Source of the DNA: Theocolax elegans
Lineage: Eukaryota; Arthropoda; Insecta; Hymenoptera; Cerocephalidae
Direction of reading: 5' to 3'
Length of the DNA: 64,000 nucleotides
NCBI GenBank assembly: GCA_026168455.1
Contig: CM047431.1
Coordinates: 26,260,623-26,324,622, forward strand
This document shows positions 24,947 through 35,353 of this stretch, piece after piece; position 1 is the first letter of the stretch, and the number at the start of each line of letters is the position of its first letter. Below the pieces are notes generated by a model that did not search any database, was not told the DNA's origin, and saw nothing but the letters and a program-made list of their open reading frames with translations. A program made the position numbers and the translations under genes.

Positions 24947-27373
24947 CCTTTTAAGGACGGGGATTTTGACGTTGAAATTCGACTTTTTTACACAATATTT
25001 GTGCATAAAATAAAAACATATGTTACGTGGAGTGCCTGAAAAAATTGGTGGCCGATATATCGACCAGCCCCGTCTGGAACGTAAAGTCCAAGGTTAAAAA
25101 TTTAATTTGGCGAGTTAGGAGTGCTTTTAGACATATTTGACTGCGCTGAATACGAAAAACAATATCAAAAAATGTTCAGATGTCCTTGATCTTGAAAATT
25201 GTATTTCAAGGTCAACTTCATTACTTGTAGTATTTTAGTCCAAAAATGATATGCATTACATGCATTTTTATCACTGATGTATTATGAAAAAATATATTAG
25301 TTTTCGCTCTTAGCATGACCCAGAATCAACAGCGTGGATGTGGCGAAAGTTTGTTCTTTTTGGGTTGAGGTGCTTATTTCCGTAAGTCCCCTTGCCTCTC
25401 ACCTCTAAATATTTGACTTTATGATAATGTCTCTTTTGTGTGATATTCTTCAAAACATGGAGCTACGCATAAAGAAATATCATCAACAGAGCACATGTAT
25501 TTTGTTCGACTTGTAATTTTACGTAAAGCACACAAGTGAAACCTTCAACTTGTAGCAAACCTTGGAAAATGACGACCAACTAATCGAGTAGGAGGGCAAC
25601 AAGACTAGAAATACTATCATTAGTATTATCCAATTTCAATAATGATCTAACAACCGATATTCGGAATGAAGGAAAGCGCATTGGTCCTTCATTTTCATTT
25701 TATATAAAGAATGAGCATTAGATAAACTTAGATCAATAAGATGGAAAAATAACTTGCGATACCACTTCATTGTTTTCTAACTGTTTCGGTTATAGACAAT
25801 TGTCTATCTACATTGTCAATACCACCCATATTTTGGTTGTTTTCATAGATGCATCATGGTTTTATAATATCCTCATTGGTTTGATAGTGTTTTTTGTCAG
25901 TGGTACAGAACTCAGGTTCGTGCATAGTTGTAAGCATGCAAACCCTACGCTTATCTTGTCACTTAATTGTCATCCACAAATTGTTATGAGCAAATTGAAC
26001 TTCACCACGCTCTAATTTATTTTCTAATTTTGGCATTCCTTTTCTATTTGTTCTTACCGTGCCACACATTCTTCTATCGCGATCTGCAAAAATTATGTAC
26101 AATAAGTATATGACATGACCCTTGTAAAAATAAGGTTGTAAGAAATGAGCGACAATATCCCCAGTAACACCCAAATCAAACTTCTGATAATCAGTATCAG
26201 CCCCAGTGTAGACAATAAAACCCAAAATGAATCCAGTCTCACAGTCTACTAATTCAAAAAGTTTGATGTCAAACCGATTTCTTTTCAAAGGAATATACTG
26301 CTTGAATCGAAGCCTGCCTTTCCATAATACTAGGCTTTCATCTATGCACAAATTTTTGCCTGGAATAAGAGCTGCTGAGAATTTACTTAGTAGATAGTAT
26401 AGTATTGGTTTTATTTTCATTAAAGGATGGTGAGCGATTTCCTAGGTGTCTTCATTATCATGAAAATGTAAATGGCGTAAGAGTGCAAGAAACCTATCAC
26501 AAGACATTATTTGAGCGAAAATTGGAGTGTAAAGCAGAGGATCTTTATACCAATAGACTTTCAAGTCACCTTTTCGCATATGGTCCATTAGAATTGAAAG
26601 ACCAAGAAAACATTCAAATTTATCTTTGGTAAGAGGAGACCAAGTTTTCTGATGGGATTGTCGATCTTCATGATTCTGACTTTCATAGAGATTCGTCTAA
26701 TCTATAATTCTTTCAATCAGAGGGGAAACAAAAAGTATTGAAAGTAATTGATTGCTTTATTCCCCGATATGGAGATGTTAGGATTTACTTTAGAAGTACC
26801 TTGAAAATCTTTGATTGATGGATAAAAATACACTTTTTCAAAAATTTGAGCCTCATCATAATCATTTTCTACCAAATCAACTTCATGAATTTCCTCATTC
26901 TCCAAATCTTGTATTTCAGGTTCAGACTCGCCACTACTCCAAGTTTCAATATCAGCCATTTTATCAAAAATAATTGCTTGTATTTTTTTGACAACTTAGT
27001 AAATAAAGAGAGTGATGAAATAAAAATATTATCAATAAAAAATATTCCGCAAGAAAAAATAACTATGTGTTGATCTGCCAAGAAACTTATAGTAATGAAT
27101 AGTTCAAATAATCACTATGAAAATATGTTTCATCAAACGCAAAACTATTTGTTTCGTATTCAAAGCATTAAAATACGTTGGTATACCAATTTTCAAGTCG
27201 AAATACCGAATAAAAAATTTGACCTTGAAATCACTATCTCAAGGTCAAATATACTTTTTAGAATGATTACACTATGTTTCTTGTATTCAATATATAATAT
27301 TACCCTCGAAACATTTCCAAAATAATATGATACCAAAGTGGTCGATATATCGACCAGTCCCGTCCTTAAAAGG
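24947..27373 (-). mobile_element. Inner piggyBac-like element, complete ends
   Basis: The left end CCTTTTAAGGACGGG (24947) and right end CCCGTCCTTAAAAGG (to 27373) are exact inverses, flanked by TTAA on both sides (24943-24946 and 27374-27377). Subterminal palindromes (T)CGATATATCGACCA lie at about 25053 and 27342. Inside is a minus-strand transposase remnant. The element is about 2.4 kb, a usual size for the superfamily, and is inserted in the coding part of an older piggyBac. Confidence 0.92.
25959..26959 (-). pseudogene. Inner piggyBac transposase, broken
   Basis: The N-terminal acidic segment (26959-26717: METWSSGESEP-like, rich in Glu/Asp) and the catalytic part (26420-25959: NLCIDESLVLWKGRLRFKQY, ELVDCETGFILGFIVYTG, CGTVRTNRKGM) are recognisable. 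DES carries an expected catalytic Asp. Between them (26421-26716) the frame is broken and shortened, and the frame ends soon after, before the Cys-rich C-terminal domain. Non-functional. Confidence 0.85.
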
Positions 27374-27377
27374 TTAA

Positions 27378-27600
27378 TCAAAGAAGAATCAAAGAAGTAC
27401 TCAGAATAGTTACATGGATTCGAGCTATAAGAAATATTTTCGCGAATATTAGCTTGTCCAAAAAAATCTTTAATAGAGGAAAAATATAAGTTGTAATGTA
27501 TCATTTCATTTCTTTGTTCGTATAAAAAGAAGCACCATTTATATCTGTTTTAACTTCTTCATCGGGCTCAGACTCGCCACTACTCCAAACTTCTTAAAAA
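27378..27600 (-). pseudogene. Outer piggyBac transposase, N-terminal part
   Basis: 27545-27600 repeats the acidic N-terminal coding word of the inner element (GACTCGCCACTACTCCAA on the plus strand). 27378-27500 encodes FFGQANIRENISYSS...YFFDSSLI, which continues in sense into the 24205-24946 fragment once the inner element and one TTAA are left out. It is therefore the other half of the interrupted older copy. Confidence 0.8.
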
Positions 27601-28298
27601 CTTGTCATTACAGCAAGAAATTAAATTTTTTAGTAAGAAACTGCGTTGAATAAATTCTCTGCTGAGAACCTTCTTGGTTGTATATAAGGTTTCAAAAATA
27701 GTGACTGCTTGTGAATGCCTGCACCATAGGCCTATGCCACCTAATGGTCAATCGAGAGGTTTTTGTCAAAAAGAAAATAATAATAATAATGAAGGCAAAC
27801 GCCTAACAAAAAGTTCGTACTTCTCTTGGCTCTTTATTATGAATTTTCCATTTTCACCTGTGTTTTGAGGTTAGGAAATCTCTAATGTAATGGCACAATT
27901 CTGACATCGAATTTGTGATTAGCAGGGAAAAATTCTTTGAAGTATATGTATTGAAAAAAAAAATATAAAATGCGACACTAGTAACTAACTTTTTGGGTCA
28001 AAAAAAAATTTTTTTTCACATGCAATACATAGTTTTCGGCGTATTTTTGCCCGCTAATTACCAATCCACTGTTGGAATTGGTTAGTCGACCTTCGATTAT
28101 CCAGCAATCTCGAAAATCCTTCTAAAATTAAAATTTTTTTCATATTTTTTGACGTTAGAAAAAAATAGTGACGTGATGGCCTAATTCTAACCTCAAATTC
28201 GTGATCAGCGTAAAAAAATACATTGGATATCATATATGGCATGTCTGGTTCAGACAACTTTTTTTTATGTTGGTGTTATGAGTTTTTCTGCTTGTGAA
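27601..28298. other. Unassigned AT-rich region
   Basis: Short frames at 27674-27868 and 28054-28257 have no recognisable motif. No RNA gene or clear repeat was seen. Confidence 0.45.
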
Positions 28299-28441
28299 CT
28301 AAAATTTTTATCTGTGTAAATTATATAATATCGGTCTCTCCGAACTAAATGCTTTATTTTAGAATAAAGTAGGCCTATCGTACTCTTTGTCCACTATGGT
28401 TGGTGGAATTTCTCAGAGCACGGCCTTTTAAAATAATTAAA

Positions 28442-28508
28442 GGCGTTTCGTCCTCGATCTCCAGCTTGGATTCCTCAGTAAGGAACTGGAGATCTTACCT
28501 TAGACGCC
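28442..28508 (-). ncRNA. Hammerhead ribozyme motif, copy 1 (inverted unit)
   Basis: On the minus strand: GGCGTC (stem III 5' side and cleavage triplet GTC), stem I TAAGG/CCTTA closed by a 14-nt loop, core CTGAGGA (intact C3-U4-G5-A6-N7-G8-A9), stem II TCC/GGA with a 14-nt loop, then GAAA and CGCC closing stem III. Predicted cleavage lies between 28503 and 28502. The only core defect is an A in place of G at position 10.1, facing C11.1. The two loops share 9 complementary nt (GATCTCCAG and CTGGAGATC). Confidence 0.8.
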
Positions 28509-28992
28509 TGTCGCAAGATGAACCGCGACGCCAGCTAGATGTTCTGCGGCTATATATATAGAAAAAAGACGACGATCTCTCCAACGAGTGTAGAAAGATA
28601 GTCGTCTCCATCTGGTGGTGGGAAAAACCACCAGCCAGAGTGCGACGTATTAGACCAAGTCGCAAGTTATTTGAAATAAAATGAATTTATCGTTCGGTGA
28701 TATGTATATGTGTAAATTATATAATATCGGTCTCTCTTATTCTAAAATAAAGCATTTAGTTCGGAGAGACCGATATTATATAATTTACACATATACATAT
28801 CACCGAACGATAAATTCATTTTATTTCAAATAACCTGCGACTTGGTCTAATACGTCGCACTCTGGCTGGTGGTTTTTCCACCACCAGATGGAGACGACTA
28901 TCTCTCTACACTCGTTGGAGAGATCATCGTCTTTTTTCTATATATATATAGCCGCAGAACATCTAGCTGGCGTCGCGGTTCATCTTGCGACA

Positions 28993-29059
28993 GGCGTCTA
29001 AGGTAAGATCTCCAGTTCCTTAGTGAGGAGTCCAAGCTGGAGATCGAGTACGAAACGCC
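28993..29059 (+). ncRNA. Hammerhead ribozyme motif, copy 2
   Basis: GGCGTC 28993-28998 (cleavage predicted after 28998); stem I TAAGG 28999-29003 with CCTTA 29018-29022; core GTGAGGA 29023-29029 (the essential first C is G here); stem II GTCC 29030-29033 with GTAC 29048-29051 (one mismatch); GAAA 29052-29055; CGCC 29056-29059. The loop complementarity (29007-29015 with 29037-29045) is kept. The C3-to-G change should abolish cleavage. Confidence 0.78.
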
Positions 29060-29389
29060 TTTAATTATTTTAAAAGGCCGTGCTCTGGGAAATTCCACCA
29101 ACCATAGTGGACAAAGAGTACGATAGGCCTACTTTATTCTAAAATAAAGCATTTAGTTCGGAGAGACCGATATTATGTAATTTACACATATACATATCAC
29201 CGAACGATAAATTCATTTTATTTCAAATAACTTGCGACTTGGTCTAATACGTCGCAGTCTGGCTGGTGGTTTTTCCACCACCAGATGGAGACGAGTATCT
29301 CTCTACACTCGTTGGAGAGATCATCGTCTCTTTTCTATATATATATAGCCGCAGAACATCTAGCTGGCGTCGCGGTTCATCTTGCGACA

Positions 29390-29456
29390 GGCATCTAAGG
29401 TAAGATCTCCAGTTCCTTAGTGAGGAGTCCAAGCTGGAGATCGAGTACGAAACGTC
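29390..29456 (+). ncRNA. Hammerhead ribozyme motif, copy 3
   Basis: Same fold as copy 2, 397 bases on. Stem III is weakened (GGCATC and CGTC: a C-A mismatch and a G-U pair), the core again starts with G instead of C, and stem II is GTCC/GTAC. Copies 2 and 3 share the core and stem II changes, so they derive from a common damaged unit. Confidence 0.75.
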
Positions 29457-29895
29457 TTTAATTATTTTAAAAGGCCGTGCTCTGGGAAACCACCAACCAT
29501 AGTGGACAAAGAGTACGATAGGCCTACTTTATTCTAAAATAAAGTATTTAGTTCGGAGAGACCGATATTATATAATTTACACATATACATATCACCGAAC
29601 GATAAATTCATTTTAATTCTAAAATTTATATCGTCATTTTGAATGTCGAAAAGCAGATAATTATACTATACGGATTTATATTAGAATATGTTACAGATAT
29701 TTTTTAAAAATATTTTCAGCATAATCCAGGTCATAAAATTAAGTTTTTTCGAATTTAAAAAAATTAACACACGCATTACCATCGCGGACCGGAGAACCAT
29801 TATAATGGGTCGACCATTGATCGACCTTCACCCCATAGTCAATCAATTATCTGATACTTTTTTCGACCATTTACTGAGGGCGATCACAAATCTTA

Positions 29896-29914
29896 TATCC
29901 CCGTCCTCTAAAGG
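29896..29914 (-). repeat. Solo piggyBac-type terminal sequence
   Basis: ATCCCCGTCCTCTAAAGG directly before TTAA (29915-29918) is the inverse of a CCTTTARAGGACGGGG-type end like those at 24947 and 27373. No matching partner end was found, so it may be the outer end of the older piggyBac or a separate relic. Confidence 0.55.
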
Positions 29915-29918
29915 TTAA

Positions 29919-31434
29919 TTATATTAATATTGTCTAATAAAATATTGTTTTTAACCCTTTCAATCGCAGCAACCATTATAGTGGCTACATATTTTATTTA
30001 TTTTTTCTTCATTTATTCTTTGAAATCGTCGGTAAATGTAGAAGTTTTTACATTTTTGGTACTAAATATCTAAAACTTTTAAGTGTTTGAAACTTTTTTG
30101 AATGTATAAATAATTATTTACTTTATTAATAAATATATACAAAAAAGTGGGTGTTTACATGAATTTAAGTCCTAACCGGCTAAATTTGATCATGAACATA
30201 TGCTAAAAGTTATATATCTTAAGGTTTCTAGGGTCGCTGGTTACGAAAATGAAGTCACATTTTGAAAATTCAAAATGGCGAAAACAATATGAATGACGAA
30301 AAACGCCATAATCAGCAAAACATGATCATAAGGTTCATTGAAGGAATTTTGGAATCGCTATGAAATTTAAAATTCTTAATCCGACATTTTGAATTTTTAA
30401 AATCTGATTTCATATTAGAAATAAGCGATCCCAAAAACGTATGTATGTATGTTTTAGTTTAAATTCATGAGATTTCATATTTTGGATCCGACATTTTGAA
30501 TTTTTAAAATCTGACTTTTCTTGACATTTTTGTGATCAGCGACCTCAAAAACCGTAAGATAGTATGATACGTTGATGATCAAATTTCTGTACGAATTACG
30601 TGACTGAAAGAGTTAAGAAATCCCTTACCAAAAATTTTAAGCCTGTGCATACAAATGAGGTGAGGTTCACACATTTGGTAAGACTTTTCTCGAAAATGCA
30701 ATAATATTTTAGTTTCATATTTAGTACGCAGTTAAATTATTAATAAACTAAGGCACATCTTCTCTTATTTTCACATACTGTTATATGTACTGCCAATAAT
30801 AGGTGGGGAAAATAAATATTGATTATGGCACCCCGTAAAGGGGATATTAAACTCGCTGGATTTACGGACTGTGAAAGACTATTTTTACATAAATTACATT
30901 ACATTCCTTTTCAATAGACATATATAAATATCGTTCAAAACTAATTCCTATAATAATAACAAACCGATTACTTAACGGCGGACTCACTAATTAATATAAT
31001 TTAGAAAATTGATTTGTAACAATCCGCAACATTATGAAATTCTCGTTATTTTTCAGAACAAAATGTATAAACAAACAAAAACCGCTTATTATTGTTAAGA
31101 TCAAGTACAAGGTCACCATACAATAGCTGGGAAAAAATCTACATTAGATGTTATGCTGAAGGGTCACATATTTAAATTATTGAAGGGCTCGGGACTTTTC
31201 TAACGCCCTGTATAGACATAATTAAAAATATTAATAAAAATAGTTCGGATCAAAGGCACTCTAAGTAGTAAATTAGTTTACTACTGATTATTAATTAACC
31301 CTCAAGGAAAAAAATATGACCGCTTTAAACATAACTTGAAAATTTTCGAAATTTTTTTCCGAATTTTTTGTGTAATGATACCGTAAAGGTATCATGTTTG
31401 AATCATGTTCACAGGTGATCATGGAGATTAAAGA
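29919..31434. other. Unassigned AT-rich region
   Basis: No gene recognised. Words such as TTTTGAATTTTTAAAATCTGA repeat locally (30390-30510), suggesting a decayed repeat. Confidence 0.4.
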
Positions 31435-33730
31435 TTTATGGGAAATTTTTATATTAATATTAGATTTCTTCTTTTTCACAAAATGACGTCGATAATACTG
31501 TAAATTTTATTACAACCGTTTTCTTCAAAACAATAGACTTTGGGAAAAAGTTGCCAAGAACAAAAATGTCTTAGAAATAGTCAAGGAACACACAAATTTT
31601 TCAGAATTTATATAGCCATTTTTTAATCTGTAGTTGAATTATGCTCGTATAAGATAATTTGAAAAATAAAATCCTTATCTCTTCGAGCTAGTAATTTTTT
31701 TTAATTGCCATCGTTTCGACCGTCTCACACCTTTATACGGTCATCTTCGGGGCTCTGACAAACAATAATTTAACAAAATAACAACTATCCACTTGTAATA
31801 AACATAGTTAAACATAAGAATTTACAAAATAAAATTACAAATTTACAAAGTAGAATTAGATTATAGCTTAGTGTAAGGTGAGATCGAGTTTTTATTTTGT
31901 AAATTCTTTTTTTTTAACCCAACCCCACGATTATCAAGTATAACTGTAGGTGACTACTAATTACACAGGCCCGCATAAAGAATGTACCCTATGCGGTGGA
32001 GCAGACCACTTGAACTCTAGGTCATTGGGTGCGTTGAACTTGAGATCACAGGTGATCGATAACAAATGCACTTGTTATTCGTAATAAATCGTGTAGCGAA
32101 AAAAAAGTATGTTGCAAAGAGTATGAAAAAAGAAGCATCACATGAAATGGTAACGGAACAATCGAGAAAAATTGTGAGAATTATAAGAAATACGGCATGA
32201 GGACAAATAAAGTGTGTAATATTTGTAATACTTTCTTTTGCACTTTCTACTCAGGGTTCTTTGATGAATTCTAAGAATTTTTTATCCTACAAAATTTTTT
32301 CATAAAGTCCGTCGTTTTTTAGTAAAAAATTTCTCAAGATTTTGACATTTTTTCTATCTTTAAATCGCCATTTTGTTTATTACCACATGAAATTTGATAA
32401 TTATCAATGACCTAACTTCAAATTTAGGACAATTTAACGTGGTTTTCTTAGTTACAAAAATCCTTATGAGATTTTAATACGAAAACGTTTGATAAAAAAA
32501 AGGAGTTCGAAAATTTGCGTTATTTTTGAATAAAAAATGAATATCTATTTTGAAAGATCAGTCAATTTTACATCGAAAACACTTTATGGGAAATTTTTAT
32601 ATTAATATTAGATTTCTTCTTTTTCACAAAATGACGTCGATAATACTGTAAATTTTATTACAACCGTTTTCTTCAAAACAATAGACTTTGGGAAAAAGTT
32701 GCCAAGAACAAAAATGTCTTAGAAATAGTCAAGGAACACACAAATTTTTCAGAATTTATATAGCCATTTTTTAATCTGTAGTTGAATTATGCTCGTATAA
32801 GATAATTTGAAAAATAAAATCCTTATCTCTTCGAGCTAGTAATTTTTTTTAATTGCCATCGTTTCGACCGTCTCACACCTTTATACGGTCATCTTCGGGG
32901 CTCTGACAAACAATAATTTAACAAAATAACAACTATCCACTTGTAATAAACATAGTTAAACATAAGAATTTACAAAATAAAATTACAAATTTACAAAGTA
33001 GAATTAGATTATAGCTTAGTGTAAGGTGAGATCGAGTTTTTATTTTGTAAATTCTTTTTTTTTAACCCAACCCCACGATTATCAAGTATAACTGTAGGTG
33101 ACTACTAATTACACAGGCCCGCATAAAGAATGTACCCTATGCGGTGGAGCAGACCACTTGAACTCTAGGTCATTGGGTGCGTTGAACTTGAGATCACAGG
33201 TGATCGATAACAAATGCACTTGTTATTCGTAATAAATCGTGTAGCGAAAAAAAAGTATGTTGCAAAGAGTATGAAAAAAGAAGCATCACATGAAATGGTA
33301 ACGGAACAATCGAGAAAAATTGTGAGAATTATAAGAAATACGGCATGAGGACAAATAAAGTGTGTAATATTTGTAATACTTTCTTTTGCACTTTCTACTC
33401 AGGGTTCTTTGATGAATTCTAAGAATTTTTTATCCTACAAAATTTTTTCATAAAGTCCGTCGTTTTTTAGTAAAAAATTTCTCAAGATTTTGACATTTTT
33501 TCTATCTTTAAATCGCCATTTTGTTTATTACCACATGAAATTTGATAATTATCAATGACCTAACTTCAAATTTAGGACAATTTAACGTGGTTTTCTTAGT
33601 TACAAAAATCCTTATGAGATTTTAATACGAAAACGTTTGATAAAAAAAAGGAGTTCGAAAATTTGCGTTATTTTTGAATAAAAAATGAATATCTATTTTG
33701 AAAGATCAGTCAATTTTACATCGAAAACAC
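31435..33730. repeat. 1,148-bp direct tandem duplication
   Basis: 31435-32582 is repeated at 32583-33730. Every stretch I compared by eye is identical, and the second copy ends at TCGAAAACACTTTAT followed by TGGAAATTTCT in place of GGGAAATTTTT. The unit contains, on the minus strand, GAAGATGACCG...CGGTCGAAACGATGG, a motif often seen near the 3' ends of insect retroelements of Penelope type. No ORF. The duplication is recent, or an assembly artefact. Confidence 0.9.
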
Positions 33731-34689
33731 TTTATTGGAAATTTCTGACAGCTTTTTTTATCAAAAAGTACAGTTGTTGATAACAGAGATAAAAAAAATG
33801 TCATTTTGGGTTTCAAGGTAGTTCTTCATGAAATCGATATACTGGATATCAATCTGAAAAAAATTTATTTGATTCTTTAAACCCTAACAAATGTTACACA
33901 ATCGTTCCCGACCCCGATTGCCGAACAAAATTTTGAGATAAAAAATATTTAAACTTGCTTTGCTATACACGCTGTGCATATGGAGTGATAGGTTATCTCA
34001 CCACTAAGATTACTATTATTAATATTTTAATGTACGAAAACACTGCATAGTTTAACTTAAAAATAAGGTATAAAAGTTTAAGATTAGTACTTTCTAATGG
34101 TACCAAGAAAAGTAGGGGTAGCCAAACTAATTAAAATAATATATATGCAAAAGTACCAAAAAATATAACTTATAACGTTTTCGTGTACACATTGCAACGT
34201 CGCATCGTCGATTCAGTAGTACCGATTTGAACCCATTAGAATTAAAGGGAAATTTTTTTATATAAATTGAGAAGTAATAAATTGACCTTTTCTTTTGCCA
34301 CGAATTCTTCGTATATTGTGATCCGATTTTGGACTCATCTTTTTTGAAAATAAATAAACAGCACTAATAAGTCGTGCAGCGTCTCATTTATCGTACCGCG
34401 TCGAGTGAGGTTATTCAGTTCGAATTGTCGGCTGCTCGCTAATACCAACCGTGAATTCGAAGTTACGACGTTGCCAAATCTATCTCCTTTCGAATGACTA
34501 CGTATTTCATCGCTACATACAAGCAACATAATATTATTTTAATGTTGATAATTTCTATTAATATCAACTGTACATTATCTTAATAATTATATGTTAATTA
34601 AATAAATACCATTTAAACAAATCGAGCTATATTTCTGACAACTTTTTTTCCAACGCTCGATTGACTCCGTAATCCGTGAAGAACTACCT
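33731..34689. other. Unassigned AT-rich region
   Basis: Nothing recognised. A minus-strand frame at 34335-34529 has no motif. Confidence 0.4.
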
Positions 34690-35060
34690 TAATGGGTTAA
34701 ACAAAGAAGGAAGATGATACCAATACATACAAGGTTTTCTAATGTATCAGACGCTAAATTGAAGGTGGAAATTTTCGATAAACTTTTAATACGCACTCTA
34801 CTAAATGATGAGAACTTTGTTAAGCAATTAACAAAGATAAGAAATGGCTTGGCTTACTTTCAAGGATATTTCTTTATTTTGTCTCTAAATCGCCCGTGCG
34901 TGTATTTACTACAAAGTATATATGAATTTTAATCGGCATTTCCGAGCTAAATTACGTTATTCAATTTTTTCTCAAATATTGCGCAAAACGCTTTGCGCAT
35001 TGCTAAGTCGCAAATGTTGTCAGAGATATTAGAAAATTAATTGAAGAAAGATTGAGAAAG

Positions 35061-35142
35061 AAAAAAGCAACGTACCCAGGTCGATATCGAACCGCCGCCG
35101 CCGGTCTTCTGCTTACTGGGCAGTTCCCTTACCCTTTGGCCA
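35061..35142 (-). ncRNA. tRNA-like unit, left arm
   Basis: Minus strand: A-box-like TGGCCAAAGGGTAAGGG (35142-35126), B-box-like GGTTCGATATCGACC (35093-35079), T run at 35066-35061. No convincing acceptor stem, so it is not a functional tRNA. Confidence 0.6.
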
Positions 35143-35277
35143 CCGACGATTCAACGAACCTTATACCTTGAAGTCTTTATTTCTCGATCATTCCTATAGA
35201 TATGTCTAAAATCTTCATTAGGAATCGAAAAATAAAGACTTCAAGGTACAAGGTACGTGAAATCATCGGGTTCCCAG

Positions 35278-35353
35278 TGGCCAAGTGGTAAGGCAACAAC
35301 CCTGTAAGGCGACTGTCGATTCGATCCCGACCAGGGGACGTCGATTTTTTTTT
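35278..35353 (+). ncRNA. tRNA-like unit, right arm
   Basis: A-box TGGCCAAGTGGTAAGGC (35278-35294), B-box-like GATTCGATCCCGACC (35318-35332), nine-T run (35345-35353). The A box is a close fit to a tRNA D arm. Confidence 0.65.

Larger units (their letters stand above)
28313..29618. mobile_element. Retrozyme-like array: 397-bp units with hammerhead motifs
   Basis: Two forward units in tandem (28737-29133 and 29134-29528; periods 397 and 395) are followed by a partial third unit to about 29616, and preceded by one inverted unit (28313-28736). Each full unit contains one 67-nt hammerhead ribozyme motif and two further hairpins (GGTGGTTTTTCCACC, and a GACGACTATCTCTC / GAGAGATCATCGTC stem). The array is flanked by CTAAAATTTTTATC (28299-28312) and CTAAAATTTATATC (29619-29632), a 14-bp direct repeat with one mismatch that looks like a target-site duplication. 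It has no protein-coding capacity. Tandem units each with a self-cleaving motif and a target duplication are the hallmarks of retrozymes, whose RNA circles are copied by the reverse transcriptase of other elements. That classification is inference. Confidence 0.75.

Noticed and set aside
28898..29432. Two similar 62-67-residue open frames on the minus strand
   Set aside because: They repeat because the 397-bp ribozyme unit repeats. They run antisense to the ribozyme and have no protein features.
31700..31770. GAAGATGACCG...CGGTCGAAACG as a possible hammerhead (also at 32850-32920)
   Set aside because: It has GAAAC and a 5-bp stem, but the core lacks U4, has an extra base before stem II, and no GTH with matching stems is placed correctly. 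It resembles a retroelement tail motif instead.
35278..35345. Functional tRNA on the plus strand
   Set aside because: The A and B boxes are good, but no complete cloverleaf forms and an inverted counterpart lies in the other arm of a palindrome.
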